Below are positions 48,201 through 58,390 of a DNA stretch of 64,000 bases, piece after piece. The notes under the pieces are model-generated. The model saw nothing but the letters and a program-made list of their open reading frames with translations, was not told where the DNA came from and ran no database searches. Where the stretch lies: positions 44,505,826 through 44,569,825 of the forward strand of contig NC_059362.1 in NCBI RefSeq assembly GCF_019703515.2, read 5' to 3'. Both the position numbers and the translations under genes were made by a program. The stretch comes from Myxocyprinus asiaticus. Lineage: Eukaryota > Chordata > Actinopteri > Cypriniformes > Catostomidae. Position 1 is the first letter of the stretch, and every line of letters starts with the position of its first letter.

Positions 48201-49163
48201 CTACAGTAGTGTAAGTGCTACTGTGCCTGATTCAAATTACAGCCTGAATGAATATGAACTACCAGATCCAAGCAGTGCCACCTAGTTTAACAGTCATATC
48301 ATATGTACTTTAAATTAGTGGTGCTTTTCAAGGCAAGGATCATGATTGCATAGTGGGTTGGTGATTTGAAAGAAAGAAAATGTGGGAAAGTTGTCAGGCC
48401 AACTCATTATGGTGGCAACTTTTGCACAGGCAAGTAAAAATCACTAAATCACTTCTAAATCACTTGCTTGCAAACCAACATTACTTTCGATTAAAAAAAT
48501 AAAAAAACACCAAGCACACCATTTTCACTGCTTCGTATGCATTTTGTTTAATTTTGAACACAGCAAACTTAACTGTTGAAAATAAGCTATGCCAATTAAA
48601 GCTTCCCCCTTTCAGATAACAGTCTGTAAATCTCAATGAGAAACTTCAAGAAGAAAAACAGCAAGTGTAAATGTCTTGTGAAAGATAGAGGAATTGCATT
48701 ACGGACGCTTCTAGAAGCTGAACCTACGGCAGTTTTATACTCCTGGCGGGATTCCACGCTGTCGCTTAGGGTTGATTCGCAGGTGGCGTGGTGCTGGCGT
48801 GACCTCACCTGCAATGAATCTCTGAAATGAGAGAATCGTGGAGGAATGTGCGCACACACACACAGGCTGGAGATGAGCATGATAACTGCAAGGAAGGAGC
48901 TCTGAATGGTGCCATTTAAAAAAAATATAGTGCAAAGAATATTCCACATTTCTCGTGTTTTCATATTTATAATTTTATTTTTCATATAATCGTTTAAAAA
49001 ACATTCTGATGGTTCATCACACAAACAAGCTTGGGTTTAAAATGCAGTACAATTAACTAACCCTCATGTGGTGTTTAGGTCCAATTTTATTGTTGTTTCT
49101 TTAATAAAACAACAATAAATCTCAAGTGGGCCAAGGTTTGGTTACTTTTCCTACATTTGCCAT

Positions 49164-49200
<37 letters not shown>

Positions 49201-51372
49201 AAACTGGACCGAATTCGATGAGTTTAGGGCACGTGAAAAAAAGTAATACTCGTGGTGTTCTGGGTTAATTTTGAACCGCCATAGTGAATGAATGGGAAAG
49301 ACTAAAACACAGAGCATTTTTTTTATTTTTTTACACACACACACATTCATATATTACAACCAGGTATAAATTAGTGGATCTATGCAGCCATTTACTGGTA
49401 ATTTCATGTGGCAGATGGCAGCAATTTATACTGTACAAACTATATATTCTACCCCCTAACCCTAACCCTACCCCTAAACCTAACCCTCACAGAAAACTTT
49501 CTGCATTTTATTTTTTATTTTTTTAAACATTGTTTAGTATGTTTTTTCTTTTTTTTCTCCCAATTTGGAATGCCAATGTGCTTTTAAGTCCTCATGGTCA
49601 TGTAGTGATTCGCCTCAGTCCAGTGAGTGAGCAGCCTGCATAGTGAGATTTGAAAGAAAGAAAGAAAATGTGGGAAAGAAAGAAAATCTAGTCACTTGTC
49701 TAAATCACCAGGTGGTGGAGGATGAATCCCAGTTGCCTCCGCATCTGAGGCCATCAACCTGCACATCTTATCATGTGGCTTGTTGAGCACATTGCCACGG
49801 AGACATAGCGCATGTGGAGGCTTCATGCCATCCACTGCCGCATCTGCGCTCAACTCACCATGTACCGCACCGAGAACAAACCACATTATAGTGACCATGA
49901 GGAGGTTACCCCATGTGACTCTACCCTCCCTAGCAACTGGGACAATTTGGTTGCTTAGGAGACCTGGCTGGAGTCACACAGCACGCCCTGGGATTTGAAC
50001 TAGTGAGCTAGCGAGCTAGCGAACTCCAGGGGTGATAGCCAGCGTCTTTACCACTGAGCTACCCAGGCCCCCTGTTTAGTATGTTTTTTTAAGCCTTTTG
50101 GTTTATGAGCACACTTGAGGTGACCTCATAAACCATGTTTATATCATAAATACATGTGTATAATCTAGAATAGTGCTAGTGAATAGTCCTCATATACCAT
50201 ATATACCTGAACACACACACACACCTACTGTTACTTCACTTCACTGACTAATTTTGATGCTTCCAAAAGAAATCCCAACTTTGCCATTGCAAAATGTTTA
50301 TTTTAAGTGTTAAGTTTGTACACATAATGATATATTACTGTCCATTGCTGTTCATTTATGTTCACTGATGTTTGTTTTCTTGATATTTTTATTGATTTAC
50401 TTTATTGAGTTATTGAATTATAATGTTTGATGTTTGAAATAAATTATACAGTAGGTAAGAAAAATGCTCACTGTATGTCAATAAGCATTTTTGCAATTTT
50501 GTAATTTTGCAATATATGTAGGAAATCATGAGCACTCACATTAAAATGAAGACTCCAGTCATATCAGTAACCTTATGAGAATACCTATTTGTGAGAACCA
50601 CCCGTTTATTTAATAAACTGACCTAATTGGCTATTAATCACATTAATTAAAGCTCACCCCTTCTTTTGATGACAGTTTGAGACACTGTTGACCTACGGAG
50701 CTTGTCATTTGTGTTCAGTTGAGTCTATTCAGGTCCATTTATAGCACAGAAGGTCTAATCACTGGAGTTCTAGAGGGCCTCACTCTGTTTGTTTTTGTCT
50801 ACAGAGGGCTTCACGCTCTCAGAAGACCTCCACACTAATGACAGGGCTCTTGCTGCCATCCCTTCATCTGCCGCGATAGAACTCATTGTGTGATGGAAAC
50901 CAGCCTTTGGTTACCTATAGAATCATGTGCAATGTGCAATGTGCAATTCATGGATCTGATGCCACGTGATTTGATGAGGACACACACAATTTCACACATT
51001 CATTTCTCCTCTTCTCACCTCTCTCGTTCCTGTTCCAGAAGGTTGGTGAAATCGTCACTTTTGTTCATGAAGTCGATGTGCTTGCGTTTTTCATTCTCCA
51101 GTTCTGCAACTGTCCGTCGGTGGCATTTCTCTGCTAACAGCAGCTGTTCTAGCATGCGTCTGTATGTCTCCCGCTGTTTCTCCTCCAAACGGTCCAACTT
51201 TAGAGAAAGATTGATTATAGTCATCATCAGGGATGGATTACCGACCGGGCCAATGGGGCCAGTGCCCAGGGGCCCTTGACTACCAGGGGCCCTTGACTGG
51301 GGGGGGGTGCTTTAAGGTTGCGCAATCCAATTCGATTATAAATTAATCTTAAAATAGGTTTTATATATATAT

Positions 51373-51419
<47 letters not shown>

Positions 51420-52927
51420 CAATTCTGAACATGTTTTTATGATATTAACTAATTTATGACTGTACTGCATGAGTCCAACTCTTTGTTTTATTTTTTGAGG
51501 CAAATTTGTGTTTAGAAATGTTCCATCCCTACCGCTCCTCACCTCTATCATGGGTATCTCATACACGTCATCTCTCATCATGTCATTGCTTTTCATCAGA
51601 CTGTCTCTCTGCAGAGCTTGAAGAGGTTTGATTGGAGCTGCAGAACCGTAATGAGCTTCTAGAACCTCAGGCCGTGTTCTCTCAGACTGTAGCATGTGGA
51701 TAATGTCTTCACGTGCCTAAAACAATATAAAAATGTATATAATATAAATATAATTTACAAATTATATGCAATATATGCAGATTAACAATCCATTGATGGT
51801 ATTAGTTGGTAGATTCATACCGTAGTACTAAATGATTACCATATTCATGAAATATGGTATTTACAATACCATAAATTATAAAACATTATAATATCTTGGT
51901 ATGTTTAAGTTAATGATGGCAGAATATTGCTAGAGAAGATGCAGAAAAAGGATTGACTATTTAAAAAAAAAAAACTCCTTGAGCATTTGTTGTTCATTGA
52001 GTCAATTGCCAGTATGGTTTGAAAGATTACATAAATTAGACTACATTTATAATCAAGGATGATTGTGTTTCCCATGGTTTATGGGTGGTGAGAAGATAAC
52101 ATTCTCACTCTACACCACTAGAGAGGGATGTATGCTTTAAAAGCCACTGAATCAGAACACTAATGAACAGAACACTAGTTCAGAATAGAATACTAGATAG
52201 GGTATTACAGCTTACTGAATATCATATACTGTATACTACCTAATTAAAAAAAAATTGCATGTGAAACCGTATAATAATATAATATAATATACATATATAA
52301 TACAGTATAGCATTTTTGTAAAGACACATTTCAAAAAGTAGTATGCTACATCGTTGTCACATTATGACCTTCAGTGGTGTCCAGTTCTAATCTCAGAACT
52401 TTTCAAGTCAAGGGCACTGCATCGTGCACTACAGTACTTAGTGTGCTCTGTAGTATACTGCACATTTAGGTTAATGTATTAGGTCATCTGAGTATTCAGT
52501 GCATACAGAAAATTTGCATACTGAGTGTGCACAGAATACATAGTGCAAAAACAGTGCGAGTAGTATGGTCGTATGCTGTTGTGAACACAGCTAATGAAAT
52601 TTTGGTAACCCTAACATATTCATATAGATGTTAAAAGATTTTTTGTGTGTTAATAATGAGTCGTCAGTTTGGTAAGAGAATATCAAGGTGGTATTTACTG
52701 TACAAATCAAGATGGTAGTCATTAATGATGGCGGGACGCTTGCAGGAATTTACTATGATAGCAACAGTTTCTGCCAAAATATTAATTACAGTTACTACTG
52801 TAAAATCCAAACAAATGCATGTGGGATGTCCTATTAAACAGTGTAAGATGCTTTAAGAATTTGTGACTATTTCATATTTTCATTTTTTGTTACAATGGTG
52901 GCTAATATAATGTCACCACAGTTACAA

Positions 52928-53012
<85 letters not shown>

Positions 53013-54220
53013 AATGTAACTTAATTTGGTAACATTGTACAATAAGGTACATGAACTAACAATTAACAATACTTTTACATCACTTATTAATCTTAGTTAA
53101 TGTTGCTTTCAACATACTTTTTTTATTTTTTTTATTTTTATTAGGAGTTGCATATTTTATATATTTTACCTTTTTATAAATTAAAGGATTATTCTGGGTT
53201 CAATACAAGTTAAACTCAATAATCAGCATTTGTGGCATAATGTTGATTACCACAAAAATACCTACGACTCGTCCCTCCTTTTCTTTAAAAAAGTTTCAGT
53301 GAGGCACTTACAATGGAAGTGAATGGGGCCAATGTGAAAACATTAAGACAATCACTGTAATCGCCACAAGACATAAACAACATGATTTTAGTGTGATAAA
53401 ATCGCTTAACCTTTTCTGTGTAAACTTATATCCAATTTTACAACTTTGTTGCCATGACGATTTAATGTCAACAAACCCTAAAACCCAAAAACAATAGTAA
53501 AAATGAAGATTTAAACAACTTTACAGCCCAAATAATACACAAGTTTTAACAGAACAATTTATGTAAGTGCTTTAATAAGATTATAAGCTTCACATTTCGG
53601 CTTTTAAACTCTCCAAAAATTGGCCCCATTCACTTGCATTGTGAGTGCCTCACTGTAACCTCGATATTTGCTTCTTCTTTTTTATGTTTGTGTTAATCAG
53701 TATTATGCCACAAATGCTGTCTATTGAGCTTCACTTGTATTGAACCTGAAGCATCCTTTTAAAAAGATTAATAAATGCTGTAAAACATTGTTCATTGTTA
53801 GTTTACCATTCTTAATGCATTTTCTAATGTTAACAAACAGAACCTTAATTTTACAGAAAGTTTAAACTATGGTATTTTGGCAGACACTAGAAACCATAAC
53901 ATTAAATGACAATGTGTAGTCACTGTAGACGGTCTCACCTGAACTTCTCCCTCCATGACTCCCAGTAGATGAACGAGATCTTCTTTAGACAGATCCATCA
54001 GTCCAGCTTTTCTCTGCTGTATTTCATGAGGGCTCTGCGGTCTTTTCAAAGTCCCAGACACATTAAGCTTCTCTTCACTGGTCTCTTTCTCCTTCTGAGC
54101 TTTGCTTTTCTTCTTCATCAGGTCCTGTATGCTTCCTTCCTTCTCTGTGTTGTGGATTTTAGCGGGCGGTTTGAGAGGTCTGTTCTCTGGCCCCTCCGTA
54201 TCGCTGGTCCTGGACCTCAT
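42060..54220 (-). CDS. filip1: Filamin-A-interacting protein 1 (5 coding exons, complete CDS)
   Basis: Spliced CDS: 54220-53939 (282 nt), 51716-51543 (174), 51197-51019 (179), 46153-43396 (2758), 42239-42060 (180, with TGA); 1190 aa against 1213 in human FILIP1. Intron phases 0, 0, 2, 0. Layout: short Lys/Ser-rich N-terminus; CortBP2-type N-terminal domain from about residue 70 ([34 protein letters not shown]); long coiled coil about 153-775; then a Ser/Thr/Pro-rich tail with [27 protein letters not shown] and the C-terminal SQSMKIEL block. Human counterparts are found for every block. FILIP1 is a cytoplasmic, actin-associated protein that binds filamin A, promotes its degradation and restrains cell migration. 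The 5' UTR exon(s) must lie further right, beyond 54226. Confidence 0.96.
42380..42575 (+). repeat. Dispersed repeat R3 (GGCAGACGCTTTTATCCAAA type)
   Basis: Contains GGCAGACGCTTTTATCCAAA, GCGACTTACAGTGCACTTAT and CTTGCTCAAGGACACAATGG, a very common teleost repeat. In filip1 intron 4. Worn relatives at about 990-1125 and 15990-16130. Confidence 0.75.
43396..46153 (-). CDS. filip1: filip1 coding exon 4 (large coiled-coil and tail exon)
   Basis: 2758 nt. Begins with the last base of an Arg codon, then [17 protein letters not shown]. Heptad-rich Leu/Glu/Lys sequence runs to about [20 protein letters not shown], followed by a low-complexity tail with [58 protein letters not shown] and [17 protein letters not shown]. 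Ends RSTQSV at a donor GTGAGT; reading on past the donor gives an intronic extension that is not part of the protein. The acceptor is TTCACCAG. Confidence 0.96.
49168..49196. repeat. (CA)n microsatellite
   Basis: About 14 uninterrupted CA units in filip1 intron 3. Confidence 0.95.
49453..49489. repeat. Short interstitial telomere-like tract
   Basis: CCCTAACCCTAACCCTACCC and degenerate CCTAAACCTAACCCT. Only about six units, three exact. Confidence 0.8.
49548..50072 (-). mobile_element. tRNA-headed SINE, copy 5, with an internal insertion
   Basis: Minus orientation, head at the right (GGGGGCCTGGGTAGCTCAGT). Flanked by a perfect 17-bp duplication TGTTTAGTATGTTTTTT at 49531-49547 and 50073-50089. 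Longer than other copies because about 85 bp (roughly 49625-49710) unrelated to the SINE lies between CGCCTCAGTCCAG and GGTGGTGGAGGATG. Confidence 0.9.
51019..51197 (-). CDS. filip1: filip1 coding exon 3
   Basis: 179 nt: [20 protein letters not shown], then [20 protein letters not shown] and [16 protein letters not shown]. Almost identical to human. The acceptor is CTCTAAAG and the donor GTGAGA (phase 2). A transposon-like fragment begins about 30 bp upstream of the acceptor. Confidence 0.95.
51230..51310. mobile_element. DNA-transposon fragment next to filip1 exon 3
   Basis: CAGGGATGGATTACCGACCG followed by GGGGCCAGTGCCCAGGGGCC and a repeat of CAGGGGCCCTTGACT. The GC-rich block is unlike the surrounding AT-rich intron and looks like the terminal part of a hAT-type element. 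No second end seen. Confidence 0.45.
51376..51418. repeat. (TA)n microsatellite
   Basis: About 21 TA units in filip1 intron 2. Confidence 0.95.
51543..51716 (-). CDS. filip1: filip1 coding exon 2
   Basis: 174 nt, 58 codons: [20 protein letters not shown], then [20 protein letters not shown] and [10 protein letters not shown]. Human has AREDVIHMLKTEKTKPEVLE. The acceptor is GTTTTAG and the donor GTGAGG. Confidence 0.94.
52930..53011. repeat. (TA)n microsatellite, about 40 units
   Basis: An uninterrupted TA run of some 80 bp in filip1 intron 1. Runs of this length are prone to length error in sequencing and assembly. Confidence 0.95.
53020..53860. mobile_element. MITE family P3 interrupted by a P1 palindromic MITE
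   Basis: P3-like ends (GGTAACATTGTACAATAAGG...TCTTAGTTAATGTTG on the left; TTGTTCATTGTTAGTTTACC...AACAGAACCTTAATTTTAC on the right) surround P1 copy 3 at about 53183-53762 (GGGTTCAATACAAGTTAAAC...ACTTGTATTGAACCTGAAG). Confidence 0.6.
53939..54220 (-). CDS. filip1: filip1 coding exon 1
   Basis: ATG at 54220-54218 gives [19 protein letters not shown]; human FILIP1 also begins MRSR. The exon itself probably starts at 54226 after an acceptor (CACATCCAG). A GTG two codons earlier is not the start. Ends [18 protein letters not shown], donor GTGAGA. Confidence 0.93.
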
Positions 54221-54411
54221 CTTCACCTGGATGTGAAAACAACAGTGTGATGAGCGTCACCTACAGATACACCTGAGACAACATCACAGAGCACGTGTCA
54301 TGCTTTATAAGACAATAAAATGTGACCTGCTCTATCATTTTAATCACTTTGCATTCAAATGATTACATCTCAACAATGGATTGGAGCAGAAACATAATAA
54401 TCATATTTTTA

Positions 54412-54661
54412 GGGGGGCCTGGGTAGCTCAGCAAGTACGCTGACTAACAAACCTGGAGTCGCGAGTTCGAATCCCAGGGCGTGCTGAGTAACTCCAGCCA
54501 GGTCTCCTAAGCAACCAAATTGGCCTGGTTGCTAGGGAGGATAGAGTCATATGGGGTAACCTCCTCGTGGTCGCTATAATGTGGTTTTCGCTCTCGGAGG
54601 GGCGCGTGGTGAGTTGTGCGTGGATGCCGCAGAGAATAGCTTGAGCCTCCACACGAGCTAC
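54412..54661 (+). mobile_element. tRNA-headed SINE, copy 6 (3' truncated)
   Basis: Head GGCCTGGGTAGCTCAGCAAG and GCGAGTTCGAATCC present; stops at CACACGAGCTACAT. In the putative 5' intron of filip1, about 190 bp from coding exon 1. Confidence 0.85.
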
Positions 54662-54889
54662 ATAAAAAGCCTTAATAAGAAGAAAACATTCCCTCAATTG
54701 ATCTGAGTAAAACTTGCGCCTCAAAAACTTGTGCTTTCAGAATTACCTTCACTTAACTTGGTGATCATATAAAATAAACGTAACTATTTAAGTTAAGGTA
54801 ACTAGATGCAACTACACTTGAATGATGTTGTTTCTACTTAATTTTAACTGAATGGACTCAATTTTAGGTCATACAATAACGCAGTTTAA

Positions 54890-55535
54890 GGGATAGTTCA
54901 CCCAAACAATAAATGTATCTCGTCATTTACTCACTTTCATGCCATCCCAGACGTGTATGACTTTCTTCTGCTGAACACAGATGAAGATTATTAAAAGAAT
55001 ATCTTAACTCTGTAGGTCCATACATTGCAATGAATCGTGGCCAGAACTTTGAAGCTCAAAAAGCATATAAAGGTAGCATATAAGTAATCCATATGACTCC
55101 AGTGGTTTAATCCATGTCTTCTGAAGTTATATGATAGGTGTGGGCGAGAAACAATATTTAAGTCCTTTTTTACTATAAATTCTCCTCCCTGCTCAGTAGG
55201 TGGTGATATACATGAAGAATGCGAATCACCAAAAAGAAAAGAAGAAGAACGTGAAAGTGAAAGTGGAGATTTATAGTAATAAAGAGCTTAAATATTGACC
55301 TGCTTCACACCCACACCAATCATATCACTTCAGAAGACATGGATTTAACCACTGGAGTCATATGGATTACTTGTATGCTGCATTTATGTGCTTTTATGTG
55401 CGTTCCGTCCACCATTCACTTGCATTGTATGGACCAACAGAGCTGAAATATTCTTCTAAAAATCTTCGTTTGTGTTGTGTTGAGTGTTGTGTTGTGTATG
55501 AGGGAATTTTCATTTTTGGGTGAACTATTTTGTGC
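54890..55535. mobile_element. Palindromic MITE, family P2, with ~250-bp arms
   Basis: The left end GGGATAGTTCACCCAAACAA and right end TTTTTGGGTGAACTATTTTG are inverted. Arms also share ATCCATATGACTCCAGTGGT / ACCACTGGAGTCATATGGAT (inverted). The loop near 55195-55260 carries a CAGTAGGTGGTGATATACAT...AAGAAGAA unit related to 37355-37480. Confidence 0.82.
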
Positions 55536-55751
55536 ATTTACAACTATTTTAATGACACGTTTCTGTCTGTCATACGGTGATTTTTAAAAATCTGTATAAT
55601 ACAAATTGTTAATATAAATACAAAGAAGCTAATACAAAGGTGTGCAGTCTTGAGCTATAGTAATAGTTGAATATCTAGTTTGTCCTTGTAGCTAATCTGC
55701 GATTGCCTTGTTTCTCATGTTCCCATGCAGATTTTAAGAGGGGATTTCCCT

Positions 55752-55757
<6 letters not shown>

Positions 55758-55785
<28 letters not shown>

Positions 55786-55786
55786 T
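55758..55786. repeat. (GA)n tract
   Basis: About 14 GA units with one ATA interruption. Confidence 0.9.
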
Positions 55787-56664
55787 CTTTATGTAATCCC
55801 TGAGCTCATCTATGACAACAGATTTTTGATAAACAGTGTATGAACTGCCTCCCGAATTATCTCACATTGAACCTATCTGACCTGTTACAGTCACATCTGT
55901 TGTCAGAGGATGATCTCTCATTACCCACACATCTCACAAGGTCTATATTCTCATCACTGCATGCGAAACGAAAGGCAGTAAAAGTTTAAAAACCAGTGCA
56001 TTCATCAAAACTTATAACTAAAACAATACAGTATGTGCCCAATATGTTGAATTTTGCACTAGGGCACGAGGACGGTTAAATAGAACAAATCTTACACATA
56101 TGAGCTAGGGATACAAACTTTGTGTGCCGATACCGATATCCAGTTATTTAGAACGACTGATATAGATAGTTTGGTGGTTCTCCTTTTTTAGCCTACCTTG
56201 TTTCAAATCACTGATGTCAACCAATTCAAAGTTATTCCACACGAGACATTTTTTTAACACACACAGCACAAGTTGTAGGCTAATTGTCCGCATTCTTTTG
56301 ACAAGATAAAATCAGCCCTGATCATCGGCTGTTTTTAAACAATCGGCCGCTGTCTGATAGCACAAATATTTGCTTTTATCGGCTGATACATCGAGGCATC
56401 ACTAAAATGAGCATTTGATTATTACTCTACGCAGAATGAAGCTTTTGGTAAAACTTTATAGCTACATTTACATGTGTTCAACTAGGATACACTTTCATCT
56501 AAAGTGATTTATAAATAAGGAAATTGGACTTTATAGCCAAAGTTAAAATTATGACTTGAACAGCCATTAAAAAAAAAAGCCATGTAGTCAAAATTTTACT
56601 GGATAAGTTTGAATTTAGGTTGTGAAAAGAACCATTAAAGTTTCAATTATGATGTGAACATTTA

Positions 56665-57928
56665 GGGCCCTATTTTAAGAGCACTAGCACTAACCGCATA
56701 TGCCTTAAGTCATACACGCAAATTCAATGAGCATGGCCATGAAGTTCTGGTATTTTCTTGCAATTATGCGCTAAGTCTAGGTGCAAGTGGGTTTGGCGAA
56801 ACTGCACGTGCAAAGCGTTAATGGGCTGGGTCAAGTGCAATTTAATTCTGAGGTTTTTCTCCGGCACTGTCTGCATCCTATTATAAAGTCCATTCCCTCA
56901 AGCACCAGCGATATAAACAAAGACAGCACATTCGTATGAAGTTGGTAGTGTAAATTGGCTGTATGTAATGAATTAGAAGAATAGAAATATGGACTCACAT
57001 TGTTTTGTGCATTTACTGCGTCCTTGAATGTCTGGCATATTTCTAGTGACGCTCGTTTTATACACATGGAAAATTTGGTTCTTGTCAGGATTTGGATTTA
57101 CGCTCCACTAATTTATAGAGAATGTAAGTATTATTAATAATTTTCATCTACTGACACGGCTAGTATTAACAGTGATTGTACTCGAACGCACTTCACTTCT
57201 ACCGGTCGGTTTGGATTTTGAAAAATGTAATTTAATTGATTGAAAAACGAAAAAAACTGAACCAAAATATTTCTAAATTCAAATAACACTTCAAACAAAA
57301 TGAAAATGAAGTGGTCAAAAAAAAAAAAAAAAATCATACCAAATCCAAATATTTCACTCTGTTCGAATTCTTCCACCTTTTGCAGTGACTTAAAAATCAC
57401 TCTACGACAACAGGTGGAAAAATACCAATAAAATTAGATCATAAATACAATTGCAATTATAAACATAATAATAATAATAATTGAAAAATATACCATGACC
57501 TTTAGATAGTTTAACATAAATATCATAAATATTTGTTTCATTAAAATGTCTACAACAGTGATCGTCATGGACATAATTTGATGTTCCACTATAGTTTCAG
57601 AGTTTGGACATGAACTTTATTACCACCTGCAGGTGGAATCTCCAAACTGCAAATGCAGGAACTGAATTTAGACTTTGCATTGAAAACCGACATCCTTTTG
57701 AAACGTCTTAGCGCAATTACTTATTTCTCAGGAAAATAGCAAATTGCACTTTGCGCCACTTCATTAATATACAATACACCCACAGTTTGCGCACATACAC
57801 TCACAGATAGCGCAAACACGGCCACGCCCACAAGTGCTGGCACGAAAATTGCACTTACAATTCGCGCTCTCACGAAAATTGGATAAGACGTTGCACAAGC
57901 GCTTTGTGCACTCACGAAAATAGAGCCC
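56665..57928. mobile_element. Harbinger-like non-autonomous element
   Basis: Ends GGGCCCTATTTTAAGAGCAC and, inverted, GGGCTCTATTTTCGTGAGTG, with TTA duplications at 56662-56664 and 57929-57931. A 3-bp TTA target is the PIF/Harbinger hallmark. 1264 bp, no transposase ORF. Confidence 0.7.
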
Positions 57929-57954
57929 TTAGTATGTGTTTTTTAAAGACTAAA

Positions 57955-58390
57955 ATTGGACTTTTGGTACACGTCTCTTAGCTCTGAAGCCATCAAACTG
58001 CTGCTGGTGTTCTGAGAGGTTTTTAGCACATTAATATGTGCTTGCTTGGGTGTTCTGGGTGATTGCTAGGTTGTTGCTAAGTGGTTGTTACCTTGTTCTG
58101 GGTGGTTGCAAGGAGCCCACTCTCAAGTCTCTATTCTGATCATTAGATATGAGTCAGGTCACCCGTTTTATCATCCACCAGGCAAAAATCTTAAATCCGA
58201 TGGCTTAGAAAAACGTAACATCACACCTTATGTCAACAAGCCACATGAATGGAAGTATCATGCATGTCTGTAAGCGGTGCAAGTTACATTCCCAAGTATA
58301 CTACTTAGGTTTAGGGGTTAGTTCAAATCTCTAACTTTAAATATGAGAAATAGTATTGTAATAGTGATGCTTGCCGTAGTCTCAGGCCCC
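57955..58390 (+). repeat. Dispersed repeat R4 with a GGTTGCTAGGTTGTTGCTAA minisatellite, copy 1
   Basis: Includes GGTGATTGCTAGGTTGTTGC-type short repeats (about 58040-58115), then ACAAGCCACATGAATGGAAG and TAGGTTTAGGGGTTAGTTCA. An inverted relative lies at about 62860-63260 and a short end fragment at about 2860-2940. Confidence 0.55.

Larger units (their letters stand above)
46154..51018 (-). other. filip1 intron 3 (4.9 kb)
   Basis: No coding exon recognised. Contains a CA microsatellite (49168-49196), a telomere-like tract (49453-49489), SINE copy 5 (49548-50072) and an inverted fragment of the 38.8-39.3 kb MITE (about 50495-50580). Confidence 0.75.

Noticed and set aside
48596..49024. A 142-codon minus ORF as a filip1 or independent exon
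   Set aside because: Low-complexity peptide with no matching filip1 region; the known exons already join in phase around it.
49453..49489. A chromosome fusion point or ancient telomere
   Set aside because: Only a few CCCTAA units without length or flanking subtelomeric sequence; chance or simple-repeat origin is enough.
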